The position numbers and the translations under genes were made by a program. From contig NZ_JOFX01000020.1 of NCBI RefSeq assembly GCF_000719345.1, positions 1-64,000 on the forward strand: a DNA stretch of 64,000 bases, written 5' to 3'. Source of the DNA: Streptomyces sp. NRRL F-2664. GTDB lineage: Bacteria > Actinomycetota > Actinomycetes > Streptomycetales > Streptomycetaceae. The notes under the pieces are model-generated. The model made no database searches. It had not been told where the DNA came from and was given only the letters and a program-made list of their open reading frames with translations. Below are positions 1 to 8,600 of the stretch, piece after piece (the first letter of the stretch is position 1; each line of letters opens with the position of its first letter).

Positions 1-59
1 GTCAAGGGTGGAGCGAAGCTCCATCGCGAAGCGACGCGACCGAAGGGAGCGCCCTTGAC
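1..59. terminator. Possible hairpin at the window edge
   Basis: GTCAAGGG at 1-8 is complementary to CCCTTGAC at 52-59, with a smaller inner inverted repeat (GAGCGAAGCTC, 11-21). This may be a terminator for a gene left of the window. The long interior makes it uncertain. Confidence 0.3.
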
Positions 60-243
60 GGACCGGCCCGGCACGGAAGGACGATGGGACTGACGGGAAA
101 CCCCCAGACCCTCCCCGACACCGATTCATCGAAGCCCGCCCCCGAAACCCCCGCCCAACCTTCTCGCCCCGCCCCGCCCCGCCCCCGCCCCGCCCCGAAA
201 ACGATTCCGGTTCGGCGCGGTTTCCGTGCGATGCTGCTCGGCG

Positions 244-996
244 ATGATCACTTCTGTTGTACGTCGTCCTGCCGTCTGCGCCGTTGCTGTCGTCGCGGTC
301 GGGGTGTCCGTGTTGGTGGGCTGCAAAGACGGCTCCACCGGCGCGGGAGCGCCGGTGTCCGCTTCTGCCTCCTCCGCCGCGCCCGCCGCCTCCGGCGGGC
401 CCGTCGCGGGGGCGTTCGAGCCCGAGCAGGCTCTGGCCCAGGCCGAGAAGTCGTCCTACGCGGCTTCCATGAAGGCCGTCACCGAGGCTGCCGGGACGGA
501 GCTCTCGACCATGACCGGTCGGTCCAACCTCGGCACCGTGTTCACCGGCCGGGCCGAGCTCCGCTCCCCGGGCATGTGGATGGAAACCGTCACGACGGCC
601 GACGCCAACTACGTCCGCAACCGGGCCAAGGAGGGCAGTGGCTGGGTGAAGGCGCCGCGCTCGCCGGACAACGAGGCCAACTACGCCGGCTACGGCAAGC
701 TGCTCCTCGCCTCCGGCCCCTCCGCCAAGAAGGGCATGGAGACCCGGGGCGGGGTTCCCACGTACCACCTCGCCGGGCACCTCAGCCTCGACCAGGTGGC
801 CTCGATCGATCCACGCACCCACCGTTCCATGAAGGCCAAGGGCGTCACCGGCTTCGACATCGACCAGTGGATCGACAGCCAGGGCCGCACGGTCCGCTTC
901 GAGCAGCGCATGGACATGCGGGGCACGAAGGCCGTCAACAAGGTCGACTTCAGCGAGTTCGGGCCCGTCGAGACCTTCACCGCGCCCGGCGAGTAA
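244..996 (+). CDS. Secreted lipoprotein of unknown function
   Basis: The predicted protein has about 250 residues. The N-terminus is a lipoprotein signal peptide: basic start, hydrophobic stretch, then the lipobox VLVGC with Cys27 as the lipidated residue. A low-complexity Ser/Ala/Gly linker follows (about residues 30-60), then a soluble domain containing several Tyr/Trp-rich strands. The shape is that of the LprG/LolA-like extracytoplasmic lipoproteins common in actinobacteria, but I see no motif that fixes the family. An in-frame GTG at 226 would add six residues. I prefer ATG 244 because it gives a canonical signal peptide, although no strong ribosome-binding site precedes either start. 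It stands alone, convergent with the gene ending at 1054. Confidence 0.75.
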   Translation: MITSVVRRPAVCAVAVVAVGVSVLVGCKDGSTGAGAPVSASASSAAPAASGGPVAGAFEPEQALAQAEKSSYAASMKAVTEAAGTELSTMTGRSNLGTVFTGRAELRSPGMWMETVTTADANYVRNRAKEGSGWVKAPRSPDNEANYAGYGKLLLASGPSAKKGMETRGGVPTYHLAGHLSLDQVASIDPRTHRSMKAKGVTGFDIDQWIDSQGRTVRFEQRMDMRGTKAVNKVDFSEFGPVETFTAPGE

Positions 997-1053
997 CGGC
1001 CCCCCGGCCCCCAGGGGGCCGGGTGCCCCGGTCCGGGTGCGGCCGTCCGGTGG

Positions 1054-1494
1054 TCAGCCGTTCAGCAGGCGGGCCTTCGCCGCCGTGAACTCCTGTGGGG
1101 TGAGCATGCCCTCGCGGGCCAGGTCGGCCAGTTGGCGCAGTTCGGCCGCCAGGCCCGTGGGGGGCGCCGGGCCGGGCTCCGGGTGGGGTTCCGTGTCCCA
1201 GTACCGCGCGTCGATCGGCTCGGGCTCGTCCATCAGGTCCGGCTCGTCCATCAGGGACGGGTCGTCCATCGGATCCGGCTCGTCCGCCGGGTACGGTTCC
1301 GGCTCCTCCGTCGGCTCCGGTTCCCGTTCCGGGGCCCTGGTCCGCGGGCCCCGGTGCCGGGGGAGTTCCGGGCGGACCGCGCCCGTCGTGTCCTGCGCCG
1401 TACCGGAAGCGCGGGCCAGCAGGCCGCGCAGCAGCGGGGATCCCGCCGGGCGGTCGGCGGGCCGTACGGTCACTCCCCTCGGGCGGATGAACAT
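1054..1494 (-). CDS. SHOCT-domain protein
   Basis: This is a protein of about 146 residues. The middle is a long acidic, Pro/Glu/Asp-rich disordered segment with repeated DEPDxMDEP-like units. The last 30 residues (LRQLADLAREGML, then TPQEFTAAKARLL) form a SHOCT domain, a short amphipathic helix pair often found at the ends of otherwise unrelated proteins. The ATG at 1494 overlaps the stop of the upstream DUF6325 gene by one base (TGATG), so the two are translationally coupled. A longer open frame to 1605 exists but lies inside the upstream gene and is low complexity. Pairing of SHOCT and DUF6325 proteins is common in Streptomyces. The function is unknown, probably envelope- or stress-associated. 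Confidence 0.75.
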   Translation of the reverse strand: MFIRPRGVTVRPADRPAGSPLLRGLLARASGTAQDTTGAVRPELPRHRGPRTRAPEREPEPTEEPEPYPADEPDPMDDPSLMDEPDLMDEPEPIDARYWDTEPHPEPGPAPPTGLAAELRQLADLAREGMLTPQEFTAAKARLLNG

Positions 1495-1901
1495 CAGGCC
1501 ACCCCCGCCCGCGGGTCCGCCGGGACCCGGTCCGGCGGGATGCGGACCGAGCCCACGATCCGGCCGCCCGCCGCCCGTACGGCGACCGCCGCGTCCTCGG
1601 CCCACACGTGTTCGACGACCAGCAGCAGGGCGCAGCTGCCCCGCTCCAGCAGGTCCGCCGCCTCGTGCACGTCCTCCGGGCCGATCAGTCGGGCCGCGTC
1701 CCGTCCCGTCAGCAGGCCGTGCAGTTCCACGAACTCGTCGAACTCGGCCGCGAGGACCTCGCCGGACGCCGTCTTCGTGGCGACGAGCCCGTCGATCAGC
1801 CGTACCACCCCCGTCTTGCGCAGGCCCATCACGGCCTCGACGGCCGGCACCCGCAGCTGCTCCTCGGGGAAGGCGAGGACGATGAACTCCACAGGTCCCA
1901 T
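1494..1901 (-). CDS. DUF6325 family protein
   Basis: This 135-residue protein begins GPVEFIVLAFP, the typical opening of DUF6325 proteins. A two-part alpha/beta sequence follows, with a central Glu-rich helix (AAEFDEFVELHGLL) and a second half resembling the DUF1269-like ferredoxin fold (DLLERGSCALLLVVEHVW). The start ATG at 1901 is preceded by GAGGAG (complement of 1911-1916). It is the first gene of a two-gene operon with the SHOCT protein, divergent from the FtsW/RodA gene at 2008. Molecular function is not known for this family. Confidence 0.8.
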   Translation of the reverse strand: MGPVEFIVLAFPEEQLRVPAVEAVMGLRKTGVVRLIDGLVATKTASGEVLAAEFDEFVELHGLLTGRDAARLIGPEDVHEAADLLERGSCALLLVVEHVWAEDAAVAVRAAGGRIVGSVRIPPDRVPADPRAGVA

Positions 1902-2007
1902 GCGCCTCGGCTCCTCACTTTCGATACTTTCGACCGTTTGTGACGACTCTTCGGCACACTATGACATAAGCGGACATACCATCCGTCCCCTTGCTACGTT
2001 TCGGGGT

Positions 2008-3378
2008 ATGACCGCTCTGACGGCGAAGGTGGCGGAGCCCGCCCCGCCCCCGCCACCCGCAGCCGGCGCGCCCAAACGCCGGGGAGTGGAGCTGGCGCTC
2101 CTCGCGGGTGCCGTCCTGATCTCCGTGCTCGGTCACCTCCAGGTCGGCCTCGCGACTACCGGCCGGATCCCCGATCCCGCCGACCGCTACGCCGCGGGCC
2201 TCGCCGTGGCCGCGCTGCTCGCGCACCTCGCCGTCCGGTTCGCAGCCCCGTACGCGGACCCGCTCGTGCTCCCCATCGCCGTCCTGCTCAACGGCCTCGG
2301 GCTGGTCCTCATCCAGCGCCTCGACGCGACCACCCCTGGTCACCCCACCGCGGACGACCAGCTCCTGTGGTCCGCGCTCGGGCTGGTGCTCTTCGTCCTC
2401 GTCGTCGCCCTGCTCCGCGACCACCGGGTGCTCCAGCGGTACGCGTACCTCTCCGTCGCCGCGGCCCTGGTGCTGATGCTGGTGCCCGTCTTCTTCCCGG
2501 CGGTCAACGGCGCGCACATCTGGATCCGCTTCGCGGGGCTCTCCTTCCAGCCGGGGGAGTTCGCCAAGATCCTGCTGGCCGTGTTCTTCGCCGCCTACCT
2601 CGCCGCGAACCGCACGGCCCTGGCCCTGACGGGCCGCCGCCTCTTCTGGAAGCTGCGCCTCCTGCCCGGCCGCGTGCTCGGTCCGATCCTGGCGATCTGG
2701 CTGCTCAGCGTCGGTCTTCTCGTCCTGGAACGGGACCTCGGCACCTCGCTGCTGTTCTTCGGCCTGTTCGTGATCATGTTGTTCACCGCCACCGGGCGGA
2801 TCGGCTGGATCGCGATCGGCCTGCTGCTCGCCGCCCTCGGCGCCTACGCGGTCGGGACCTTCGAACCGCACGTGAACAGCCGCGTGGACGACTGGCTGAA
2901 TCCTTTCGCCTCCATCGAGCGCGGCGAGGGCCCCGGCCAGCTCGCCCAGTCCCTCTTCGCGTTCGGCGCCGGCGGCCTCCTCGGGGCCGGGCTCGGCCAC
3001 GGCCAGTCCTTCCTCATCGGCTTCGCCGCCAAGTCCGACTTCATCCTCGCCACCGCGGGGGAGGAGCTCGGGCTCGTCGGGCTCACCGCGATCCTGCTGC
3101 TCTACGGGCTCCTCGTCGCCCGCGGTTTCCGCGCGGGGCTGGCCCTGCGCGACCCCTTCGGGCGGCTGCTCGCCACCGGCCTCGCCTCGATCATCGCGCT
3201 CCAGGTGTTCGTCATCGCCGGCGGTGTCACCGGGCTGATCCCGCTCACCGGCATGGCCATGCCGTTCCTGGCCCAGGGCGGTTCCTCCGTCGTCACCAAC
3301 TGGATCATCGTCGCGCTGCTGGTGCGGCTCAGCGACAGCGCCCGCAGACCCCGTCCCGCGCAGGAGGCGGCCGAGTGA
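2008..3378 (+). CDS. FtsW/RodA/SpoVE family peptidoglycan glycosyltransferase
   Basis: This 456-residue polytopic membrane protein belongs to the SEDS family, which polymerises lipid II glycan strands together with a class B penicillin-binding protein. Visible landmarks are a short Pro-rich cytoplasmic N-terminus, about ten hydrophobic segments, the FQPGEFAK loop near residue 181, the acidic LERDLGTSLLFF segment, and the family signature GLIPLTGMAMPFLAQGG near residue 410 close to the C-terminus. The start ATG at 2008 fits the N-terminus of homologues and leaves a divergent promoter space to 1901. The next gene starts by a GTGA overlap, coupling it to its cognate PBP. Streptomyces carry several such pairs; this one is separate from the dcw cluster, so roles in growth or sporulation cannot be distinguished here. 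Confidence 0.92.
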   Translation: MTALTAKVAEPAPPPPPAAGAPKRRGVELALLAGAVLISVLGHLQVGLATTGRIPDPADRYAAGLAVAALLAHLAVRFAAPYADPLVLPIAVLLNGLGLVLIQRLDATTPGHPTADDQLLWSALGLVLFVLVVALLRDHRVLQRYAYLSVAAALVLMLVPVFFPAVNGAHIWIRFAGLSFQPGEFAKILLAVFFAAYLAANRTALALTGRRLFWKLRLLPGRVLGPILAIWLLSVGLLVLERDLGTSLLFFGLFVIMLFTATGRIGWIAIGLLLAALGAYAVGTFEPHVNSRVDDWLNPFASIERGEGPGQLAQSLFAFGAGGLLGAGLGHGQSFLIGFAAKSDFILATAGEELGLVGLTAILLLYGLLVARGFRAGLALRDPFGRLLATGLASIIALQVFVIAGGVTGLIPLTGMAMPFLAQGGSSVVTNWIIVALLVRLSDSARRPRPAQEAAE

Positions 3379-4844
3379 TCCGCTACATCCGCTGGTGCGC
3401 GTACTTCTGCGCGCTGCTGCTGCTGGCCCTGCTGGTCAACGTCGCCCGCGTGCAGGTCTGGGAGTCCGCCGCCTACGGTGCCAACCCGGCCAACAAGCGC
3501 GCGGCCATCGAGCGCTATGCCGAACCGCGCGGAGACATCCTCGTCGACGGCCGGCCCGTCACCGGTTCCCGCGACAGCCGCCAACTGCTGCGCTACGAGC
3601 GGACCTACGCCGACGGCCCGCTGTACGCGCCCGTCACCGGCTTCTCCTCCCAGACGTACGGGACCAGCTTCGTGGAGCGCGCCGAGGACGCCGTCCTGTC
3701 GGGCACTGACCCGGGCCTGTCGGCGTTCCCGCTCTGGTACGACCTGGCGCGCGGCCGCCCGGCCGGCGGCAACGCCGCGACCACTGTGCGCGCCGCCCTG
3801 CAGCGGGCCGCCTACGCGGGACTCGGCGGCAAGCGCGGGGCGGTGGCCGCCCTCGAACCGGCCACCGGGAGGATCCTCGCGCTGGTCAGCAGCCCCTCGT
3901 ACGACCCCGCCGTGCTCTCCGGCACGGGTACGAGGGCCGAGGCGGCCTGGACGGCGCTGAACGCCGACCCGGCCAGGCCGATGCTGAACCGGGCGCTGCG
4001 CGAGACGTACCCGCCCGGCTCCACCTTCAAGATCGTGACGGCGGCCGCGGCCCTCGACGCGGGGGTGGTCACGGATGTGGACGCCCCGACCCGGACCCCG
4101 GACCCCTACCCGCTGCCCGGTACCAGCACCCTGCTGCCGAACGCGGCCACCGGCTGCGAGGACGCCTCGATGGCCGAGGCGGTGCAGTGGTCGTGCAACA
4201 CGGTGATGGCGAAGATCGGTGTCCAGGTCGGGTTGCGCGGGATGGTGGAGGCGGCGCGCCGCTTCGGCTTCAACGCGGAGGGCCTGCGGGTGCCCTCGTG
4301 GGTGTCCCGGTCGAACTTCGACACCGACATGAGCCTGGACCAGCTGGCCCTGTCCTCGATCGGGCAGTTCAACACCACGGCGACCCCGCTGCAGATGGCG
4401 ATGGTGGCCGCCGCCGTGGCGAACGGCGGCGAGCTGGCCTCGCCGTACCTGGTGGAACGGACCACGCAGGACGACGGTTCCCCGGTCCGGCGCGGCGACC
4501 GGCGCAGCCTCGGGCGGGCCATGAACCCGGCCACCGCGCTGCGGCTGCAGGAGCTGATGGTGAAGGTGGTGGAGAACGGCACCGGCAGGAACGCGGCGAT
4601 CCCGGGCGCCGTGGTCGGCGGCAAGACCGGCACCGCCCAGCACGGCGTCGGCAACGCGGGCACCCCGTACGCCTGGTTCATCGCCTGGGCCCGCGCCGAG
4701 GGCGCGGCTCAGCCCGCGGTGGCCGTCGCGGTCGTGGTGGAGGATGCCTCCGCGGACCGCGGCGGCATCAGCGGCAACGGTGCGGCGGCCCCGATCGCCC
4801 GAGCGGTGATGCAGGCCGCGCTGGCCGCCAAGCCCGCGGAGTAG
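3375..4844 (+). CDS. Class B penicillin-binding protein (peptidoglycan transpeptidase)
   Basis: This protein of about 489 residues cross-links peptidoglycan outside the membrane. It has one N-terminal membrane anchor (about residues 6-25), a dimerisation domain, and a transpeptidase domain with all three active-site motifs: STFK with nucleophile Ser216, SCN at 273-275 and KTGT beginning at Lys417. The GTG start at 3375 overlaps the FtsW/RodA stop (GTGA), so synthase and transpeptidase are made in equal measure. The length and motif spacing are normal for the PbpA-like actinobacterial class. Transcription ends convergently with the di-iron gene at 4934. Confidence 0.93.
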   Translation: MIRYIRWCAYFCALLLLALLVNVARVQVWESAAYGANPANKRAAIERYAEPRGDILVDGRPVTGSRDSRQLLRYERTYADGPLYAPVTGFSSQTYGTSFVERAEDAVLSGTDPGLSAFPLWYDLARGRPAGGNAATTVRAALQRAAYAGLGGKRGAVAALEPATGRILALVSSPSYDPAVLSGTGTRAEAAWTALNADPARPMLNRALRETYPPGSTFKIVTAAAALDAGVVTDVDAPTRTPDPYPLPGTSTLLPNAATGCEDASMAEAVQWSCNTVMAKIGVQVGLRGMVEAARRFGFNAEGLRVPSWVSRSNFDTDMSLDQLALSSIGQFNTTATPLQMAMVAAAVANGGELASPYLVERTTQDDGSPVRRGDRRSLGRAMNPATALRLQELMVKVVENGTGRNAAIPGAVVGGKTGTAQHGVGNAGTPYAWFIAWARAEGAAQPAVAVAVVVEDASADRGGISGNGAAAPIARAVMQAALAAKPAE

Positions 4845-4933
4845 GCCGCCCGGGCGTCGGGGCGCGGCGCAGGAGGGGGTCGGCCCGGGACCGGGCGTTG
4901 ACATCCGGTTCCATACGGACGTCGGTTCGGACG

Positions 4934-6046
4934 TCACCGGGGCGCCTCTGCGCCCTCCCGGACGGCGGCCTCGACCTCGGCCACGCGGGCCGACTCCTCG
5001 GCCGCGAAGCGTTCGCGGTCGAGCCTCTCCGCGATCTCCTCGTCCTGGCTCATCAGCAGGTCCAGATCGGAGTCGCCCATGTGAAGGACGCCCAGGTCCA
5101 CATACGCCCGCTGGAGCCGCTCTCCCCACAGCCCGATGTCCTTCACGCACGGCACGATCCGGCTGAACAGCAGCCTGCGGAACAGGCGCAGGAACTCCGA
5201 CTGCTCGCTGAGCTCCCGCGCCTCCTTCGGTGCGATGCCGAAGTTCTCCAGCACCTCCGTCCCGAGCAGCCGGTCCCGCATCAGGTAGCAGCCCTCGATC
5301 ACGAACTCCTCGCGCTCGCGCCGCTCGGCGTCCGTCAGCTGCCGGTAGTGGTCGCGCAGCGCCATCCTCCCGAAGGCCACGTGCCGGGCCTCGTCCTGCA
5401 TCACGTACGCCAGGAGCTGCTTGGGCAGGGGCTCGGCGGTCGTGTCCCGGACCAGGCCGAAGGAGGCGAGCGCCAGCCCTTCGATGAGCACCTGCATGCC
5501 CAGGTAGGGCATGTCCCAGCGGGAGTCGCGCAGGGTGTCGCCGAGCAGCCCCTGGAGGCTTTCGTCGACGGGGTAGAGCATCCCGACCTTCTCGTGCAGG
5601 AAGCGCCCGAAGATCTCGGCGTGCCGGGCCTCGTCCATGGTCTGCGTGGCCGAGTAGAACTTCGCGTCGAGGTCCGGGACGGACTCCACGATGCGCGCCG
5701 CGCACACCATCGCGCCCTGCTCGCCGTGGAGGAACTGGCTGAAGTTCCACGCGGTGTAGTGGCGCCGCAGCTCGCCCTTGTCCTTCGCGGTGAGCCGGGA
5801 CCAGTGCCGGGTCCCGAACAGCGGCAGGGCCTCGTCGGGCGTGCCCAGCGGATCGTACGGGTCGACCTCGATGTCCCAGTCGATGCGCTTGGCGCCGTCC
5901 CACTGCTTGTCCTTGCCCTTCTGGTAGAGGGCGAGGAGGCGCGCGCGGCCGTCGTCGTACTCCCAGGTGAAGCGGGCTGCGCCGGAGGCGGGGATCTGCC
6001 AGACGGCCTCGGCCGGGTCCTCGGTGTAGAGCTCGTGCGTCGACAC
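4934..6046 (-). CDS. Ferritin-like di-iron protein
   Basis: This 370-residue cytoplasmic protein has a four-helix-bundle di-iron site. Candidate ligands can be read directly: Glu109, the pair Glu139/His142 in DEARH, Glu189, and Glu219/His222 in a second DEARH. This is the E-(30)-ExxH repeated pattern shared by ribonucleotide reductase R2-like and other ferritin-like oxidases. The Asp/Trp-rich N-terminal hundred residues are not part of the core fold. Substrate is unknown; it could be an oxygenase or oxidase rather than an iron store. It is transcribed divergently from an AurF-like di-iron gene at 6215, and a TetR regulator lies nearby, so the two metalloproteins may be co-regulated (inference). 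Confidence 0.8.
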   Translation of the reverse strand: MSTHELYTEDPAEAVWQIPASGAARFTWEYDDGRARLLALYQKGKDKQWDGAKRIDWDIEVDPYDPLGTPDEALPLFGTRHWSRLTAKDKGELRRHYTAWNFSQFLHGEQGAMVCAARIVESVPDLDAKFYSATQTMDEARHAEIFGRFLHEKVGMLYPVDESLQGLLGDTLRDSRWDMPYLGMQVLIEGLALASFGLVRDTTAEPLPKQLLAYVMQDEARHVAFGRMALRDHYRQLTDAERREREEFVIEGCYLMRDRLLGTEVLENFGIAPKEARELSEQSEFLRLFRRLLFSRIVPCVKDIGLWGERLQRAYVDLGVLHMGDSDLDLLMSQDEEIAERLDRERFAAEESARVAEVEAAVREGAEAPR

Positions 6047-6214
6047 GGGCGCCCCCTCGTCTCACGTACTGCGGTGCAGGACCGGACAGTTGGCAGGGTC
6101 ACACGTTGGTAGACGCGGGGTCAACAAGTCGTGCGCGGGGGATTGACGAGCTTGCTGACAGGCAGTCTCATAACCAGTGACCGCCGGTAACTCGACGACG
6201 AGGTGTCCGAAGCC
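6047..6214. promoter_or_regulatory. Divergent promoter region between two di-iron genes
   Basis: This 168-bp space separates oppositely oriented genes. On the plus strand TTGACG (6143-6148) could be a -35 box, with a weak -10 near 6167-6172. On the minus strand TTGACC (complement of 6119-6124) is a similar candidate. No clear operator symmetry is visible. Confidence 0.3.
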
Positions 6215-7144
6215 ATGACGACCGTGACCGAACGAGCCGCGCTCAGGGACGCCCTCGGCCTGCTCAAGGACCGGGAGCAGATAGCCGAGCGCCTGCTGGA
6301 ATCCTCGGCCAAGCACTCCTTCGACCCCGACAAGGAACTCGACTGGGACGCCCCCATGGTCGAGGGCAAGTACTACTGGCCGCCCGAACTGCTCTCCCTC
6401 TACGACACCCCGCTGTGGAAGAAGATGGGCGAGGAGCAGCGCATCGACCTCTCCCGCCACGAGGCGGCGGCGCTCGGGTCGCTCGGCATCTGGTTCGAGA
6501 TCATCCTCATGCAGCTGATGGTCCGGCACATCTACGACAAGTCGCTGACCAGCAAGCACGTGCGCTACGCGCTCACCGAGATCGCCGACGAGTGCCGCCA
6601 CTCGATGATGTTCGCCCGCATGATCCAGAAGAGCGGCAGCCCCGCGTACCCCGTCTCCCGGCTCAACCACAACCTCGCGCGGATCCTGAAGACCATCTCC
6701 ACCACCCCCGGTTCCTTCGCCTGCACCCTGCTCGGCGAGGAGATCCTCGACTGGATGCAGCGGCTGACCTTCCCGGACGAGCGCATCCAGCCGCTGGTCC
6801 GCGGCGTCACCCGGATCCACGTCATCGAAGAGGCCCGGCACGTCCGGTACGCGCGGGAGGAGCTGCGCCGCCAGATGCTGACGGCCCCGCGCTGGGAGCA
6901 GGAGCTCACCCGGATCAGCTGCGGCGAGGCCGCCCGCGTCTTCTCCCTCGCCTTCGTCAACCCGGCCGTCTACGACAACGTCGGTCTGGACCGCCGCGAA
7001 GCGGTCGCGCAGGTCCGCGCCAGCGGCCACCGCGGCGAGGTCATGCAGACCGGCGCCAAGCGGCTCACCGACTTCCTCGACGACATCGGGGTGCTGCGCG
7101 GCGTCGGGCGGAGGCTGTGGCAGAGCTCCGGACTCCTGGCGTAG
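6215..7144 (+). CDS. AurF-like di-iron oxygenase
   Basis: This protein of 309 residues belongs to the AurF (p-aminobenzoate N-oxygenase-like) di-iron family, which uses a carboxylate-bridged iron pair to activate O2. Likely ligands are Glu95 (WFEIIL), Glu126/His129 (ECRH), Glu175 or Glu176 (GEEILDW) and Glu206/His209 (EARH). ATG 6215 is chosen over the in-frame GTG at 6203 because ACGAGG at 6198-6203 sits at ribosome-binding distance from the ATG. There is no biosynthetic cluster around it, so it is unlikely to be a dedicated antibiotic N-oxygenase; the genuine substrate is unknown. It is followed by a TetR gene in the same direction. Confidence 0.8.
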   Translation: MTTVTERAALRDALGLLKDREQIAERLLESSAKHSFDPDKELDWDAPMVEGKYYWPPELLSLYDTPLWKKMGEEQRIDLSRHEAAALGSLGIWFEIILMQLMVRHIYDKSLTSKHVRYALTEIADECRHSMMFARMIQKSGSPAYPVSRLNHNLARILKTISTTPGSFACTLLGEEILDWMQRLTFPDERIQPLVRGVTRIHVIEEARHVRYAREELRRQMLTAPRWEQELTRISCGEAARVFSLAFVNPAVYDNVGLDRREAVAQVRASGHRGEVMQTGAKRLTDFLDDIGVLRGVGRRLWQSSGLLA

Positions 7145-7217
7145 CCCGGGCGCCCGGACGCGGTGCGGTGCGGGCGCGGCGGGGGACGGGTGCCGGCTCG
7201 CCGGGTGCTGCAGAGGC

Positions 7218-7313
7218 GGATGCCGGATGCGGGATGCCGGATGGGGAATCGGCGGACGGCGGATGACGGCGGACGGCGGTCACGGATGACGGATGACGGA
7301 CGGCCGGAGGGCG
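7218..7313. repeat. Degenerate short tandem repeats GGATGMCGG
   Basis: About ten copies of a 7-9-bp unit (GGATGCCGG, GGATGACGG, GGACGGC variants) lie between the AurF-like gene and the TetR start. The array is imperfect and non-coding. It could be slippage-derived or include operator half-sites. Confidence 0.5.
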
Positions 7314-7375
7314 GATCGGGCCGGGACTTCGCGGACGCCGACCGCTGCCGGGCGGTCGCGGGCTACCCTGCGGAC

Positions 7376-8089
7376 ATGACCGTACGCGCGTACCGCAGGC
7401 TGAGCGTCGAGGAGCGGCGGGCCCAACTCCTCGACGCGGCCCTCACGCTGTTCGCGCACCGGGCCCCGGAGGAGGTCTCGCTGGACGAGGTGGCGGAGGC
7501 CGCCGGGGTCTCCCGCCCGCTCGTCTACCGCTACTTCCCCGGCGGCAAGCAGCAGCTCTACGAGGCGGCCCTGCGCTCCGCGGCCGACCTCCTCGAACTG
7601 TGCTTCGCCGAACCCCAGGAGGGCCCCCTCACCCGGCGGCTCTCCCGGGCGCTGGACCGCTACCTCGCTTTCGTCGACGAGCACGACACCGGCTTCGCGG
7701 CCCTCCTCCAGGGCGGAAGCGTCGTGGAGACCTCCCGGACCACGGCGACGGTCGACGGCATCCGCCGGTCCGCGGCCGACCAGATCCTCCTCCACCTGGG
7801 GGTCCCGGCCCCCGGGCCGCGGCTGCGCATGATGGTCCGCACATGGATCACGGCGGTCGAGGCCGCCTCCCTCATATGGATCGACGAGGGCAAGCAGCCT
7901 GAAGTGGACACCCTCCGGGACTGGCTGCTCGACCAGTTCATCGCGCTGCTGACGGCCACCGCCGCCACCGATCCGGAGACCGCGGAGGCCGCCCGGGCCG
8001 CCCTGGCGATGGAATCGGCGGAGGGCCCCGTCGGAGCCCTGGCCCGGCGCGTGATGCCGGTGGTCTCCGAGGCCGCCCACCTGCTGTGA
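7376..8089 (+). CDS. TetR family transcriptional regulator
   Basis: This 237-residue protein has an N-terminal TetR helix-turn-helix: the helix RRAQLLDAALTLFAHR is followed by VSLDEVAEAAGVSRPLVYRYF (about residues 33-54). The C-terminal ligand-binding helical domain is variable and gives no clue to the inducer. ATG 7376 places the HTH at the usual distance from the N-terminus; upstream in-frame codons run through a low-complexity repeat and are rejected. It probably regulates the preceding di-iron oxygenase gene or itself (inference from position). Confidence 0.88.
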   Translation: MTVRAYRRLSVEERRAQLLDAALTLFAHRAPEEVSLDEVAEAAGVSRPLVYRYFPGGKQQLYEAALRSAADLLELCFAEPQEGPLTRRLSRALDRYLAFVDEHDTGFAALLQGGSVVETSRTTATVDGIRRSAADQILLHLGVPAPGPRLRMMVRTWITAVEAASLIWIDEGKQPEVDTLRDWLLDQFIALLTATAATDPETAEAARAALAMESAEGPVGALARRVMPVVSEAAHLL

Positions 8090-8099
8090 CACTGGTGGG

Positions 8100-8372
8100 G
8101 TGAGAAGTGAACCGACCCCGTTCGAGGGCGGCCCGATGGACGGCCGGGTCCTCCCGGTCCTGACCGGCCCGACCGGACACCCGCCGAAGTGGTACGAGAT
8201 CCCCGTCCCGACCCCGGACGGCCCGCCGACGGTACTGCTCTACGAACGCGTCCCGGCGGGCTACTCGAAGCGGTTGGGCCTGCAGAAGGGCTGGAAGTAC
8301 GCCTTCCGCCCCTCGGGGACGAAACCCCGCCCGCGCTGGCCCTGGACGAAGACCCCGCGCCCGGAGAACTGA
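8100..8372 (+). CDS. Small conserved hypothetical protein
   Basis: This 90-residue Pro-rich basic protein has no signal peptide or membrane segment. Its central sequence (GHPPKWYEIPVPTPDG, then VLLYERVPAG) and the tail GLQKGWKYAFRP resemble a small hypothetical family frequent in Streptomyces. It may start at GTG 8100 or at the internal ATG 8136. It lies 10 bases after the TetR stop, so it may be co-transcribed. Function unknown. Confidence 0.6.
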   Translation: MRSEPTPFEGGPMDGRVLPVLTGPTGHPPKWYEIPVPTPDGPPTVLLYERVPAGYSKRLGLQKGWKYAFRPSGTKPRPRWPWTKTPRPEN

Positions 8373-8600
8373 CCCCCGGCCCCGCGAGAACCGCCTTCCG
8401 CCTCCGGCGGCCCGCAGGAGTGAGGGGGCCGCGCGGGGCGGGCGTCCGCCCGCCACCCCCGGGCGGCCGGCGCGACTTCGGCCCCGCCCGGGCGGCGACG
8501 GTTCGACGCACCCGACCCGGGACCGGGAGCGGCAGGGCGAGCCGAGCCCGCCGTTGAGCCGGCGGGCAGGGCCAAGGGCAGGGGCAGGGGCGGGGCGGGG
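8373..8600. other. Non-coding GC-rich spacer
   Basis: The spacer lies between convergent genes. It ends in a purine-rich run of GGGGCA and GGGGC units (about 8567-8600). I see no gene here and no clean terminator stem. Confidence 0.5.

Noticed and set aside
3102..6065. Very long minus-strand open frame (987 codons) antisense to the PBP gene
   Set aside because: It is the antisense frame of the PBP gene running into an alternate frame of the ferritin-like gene; composition is Arg/Gly/Pro without motifs, and real genes with intact active sites occupy the same DNA.
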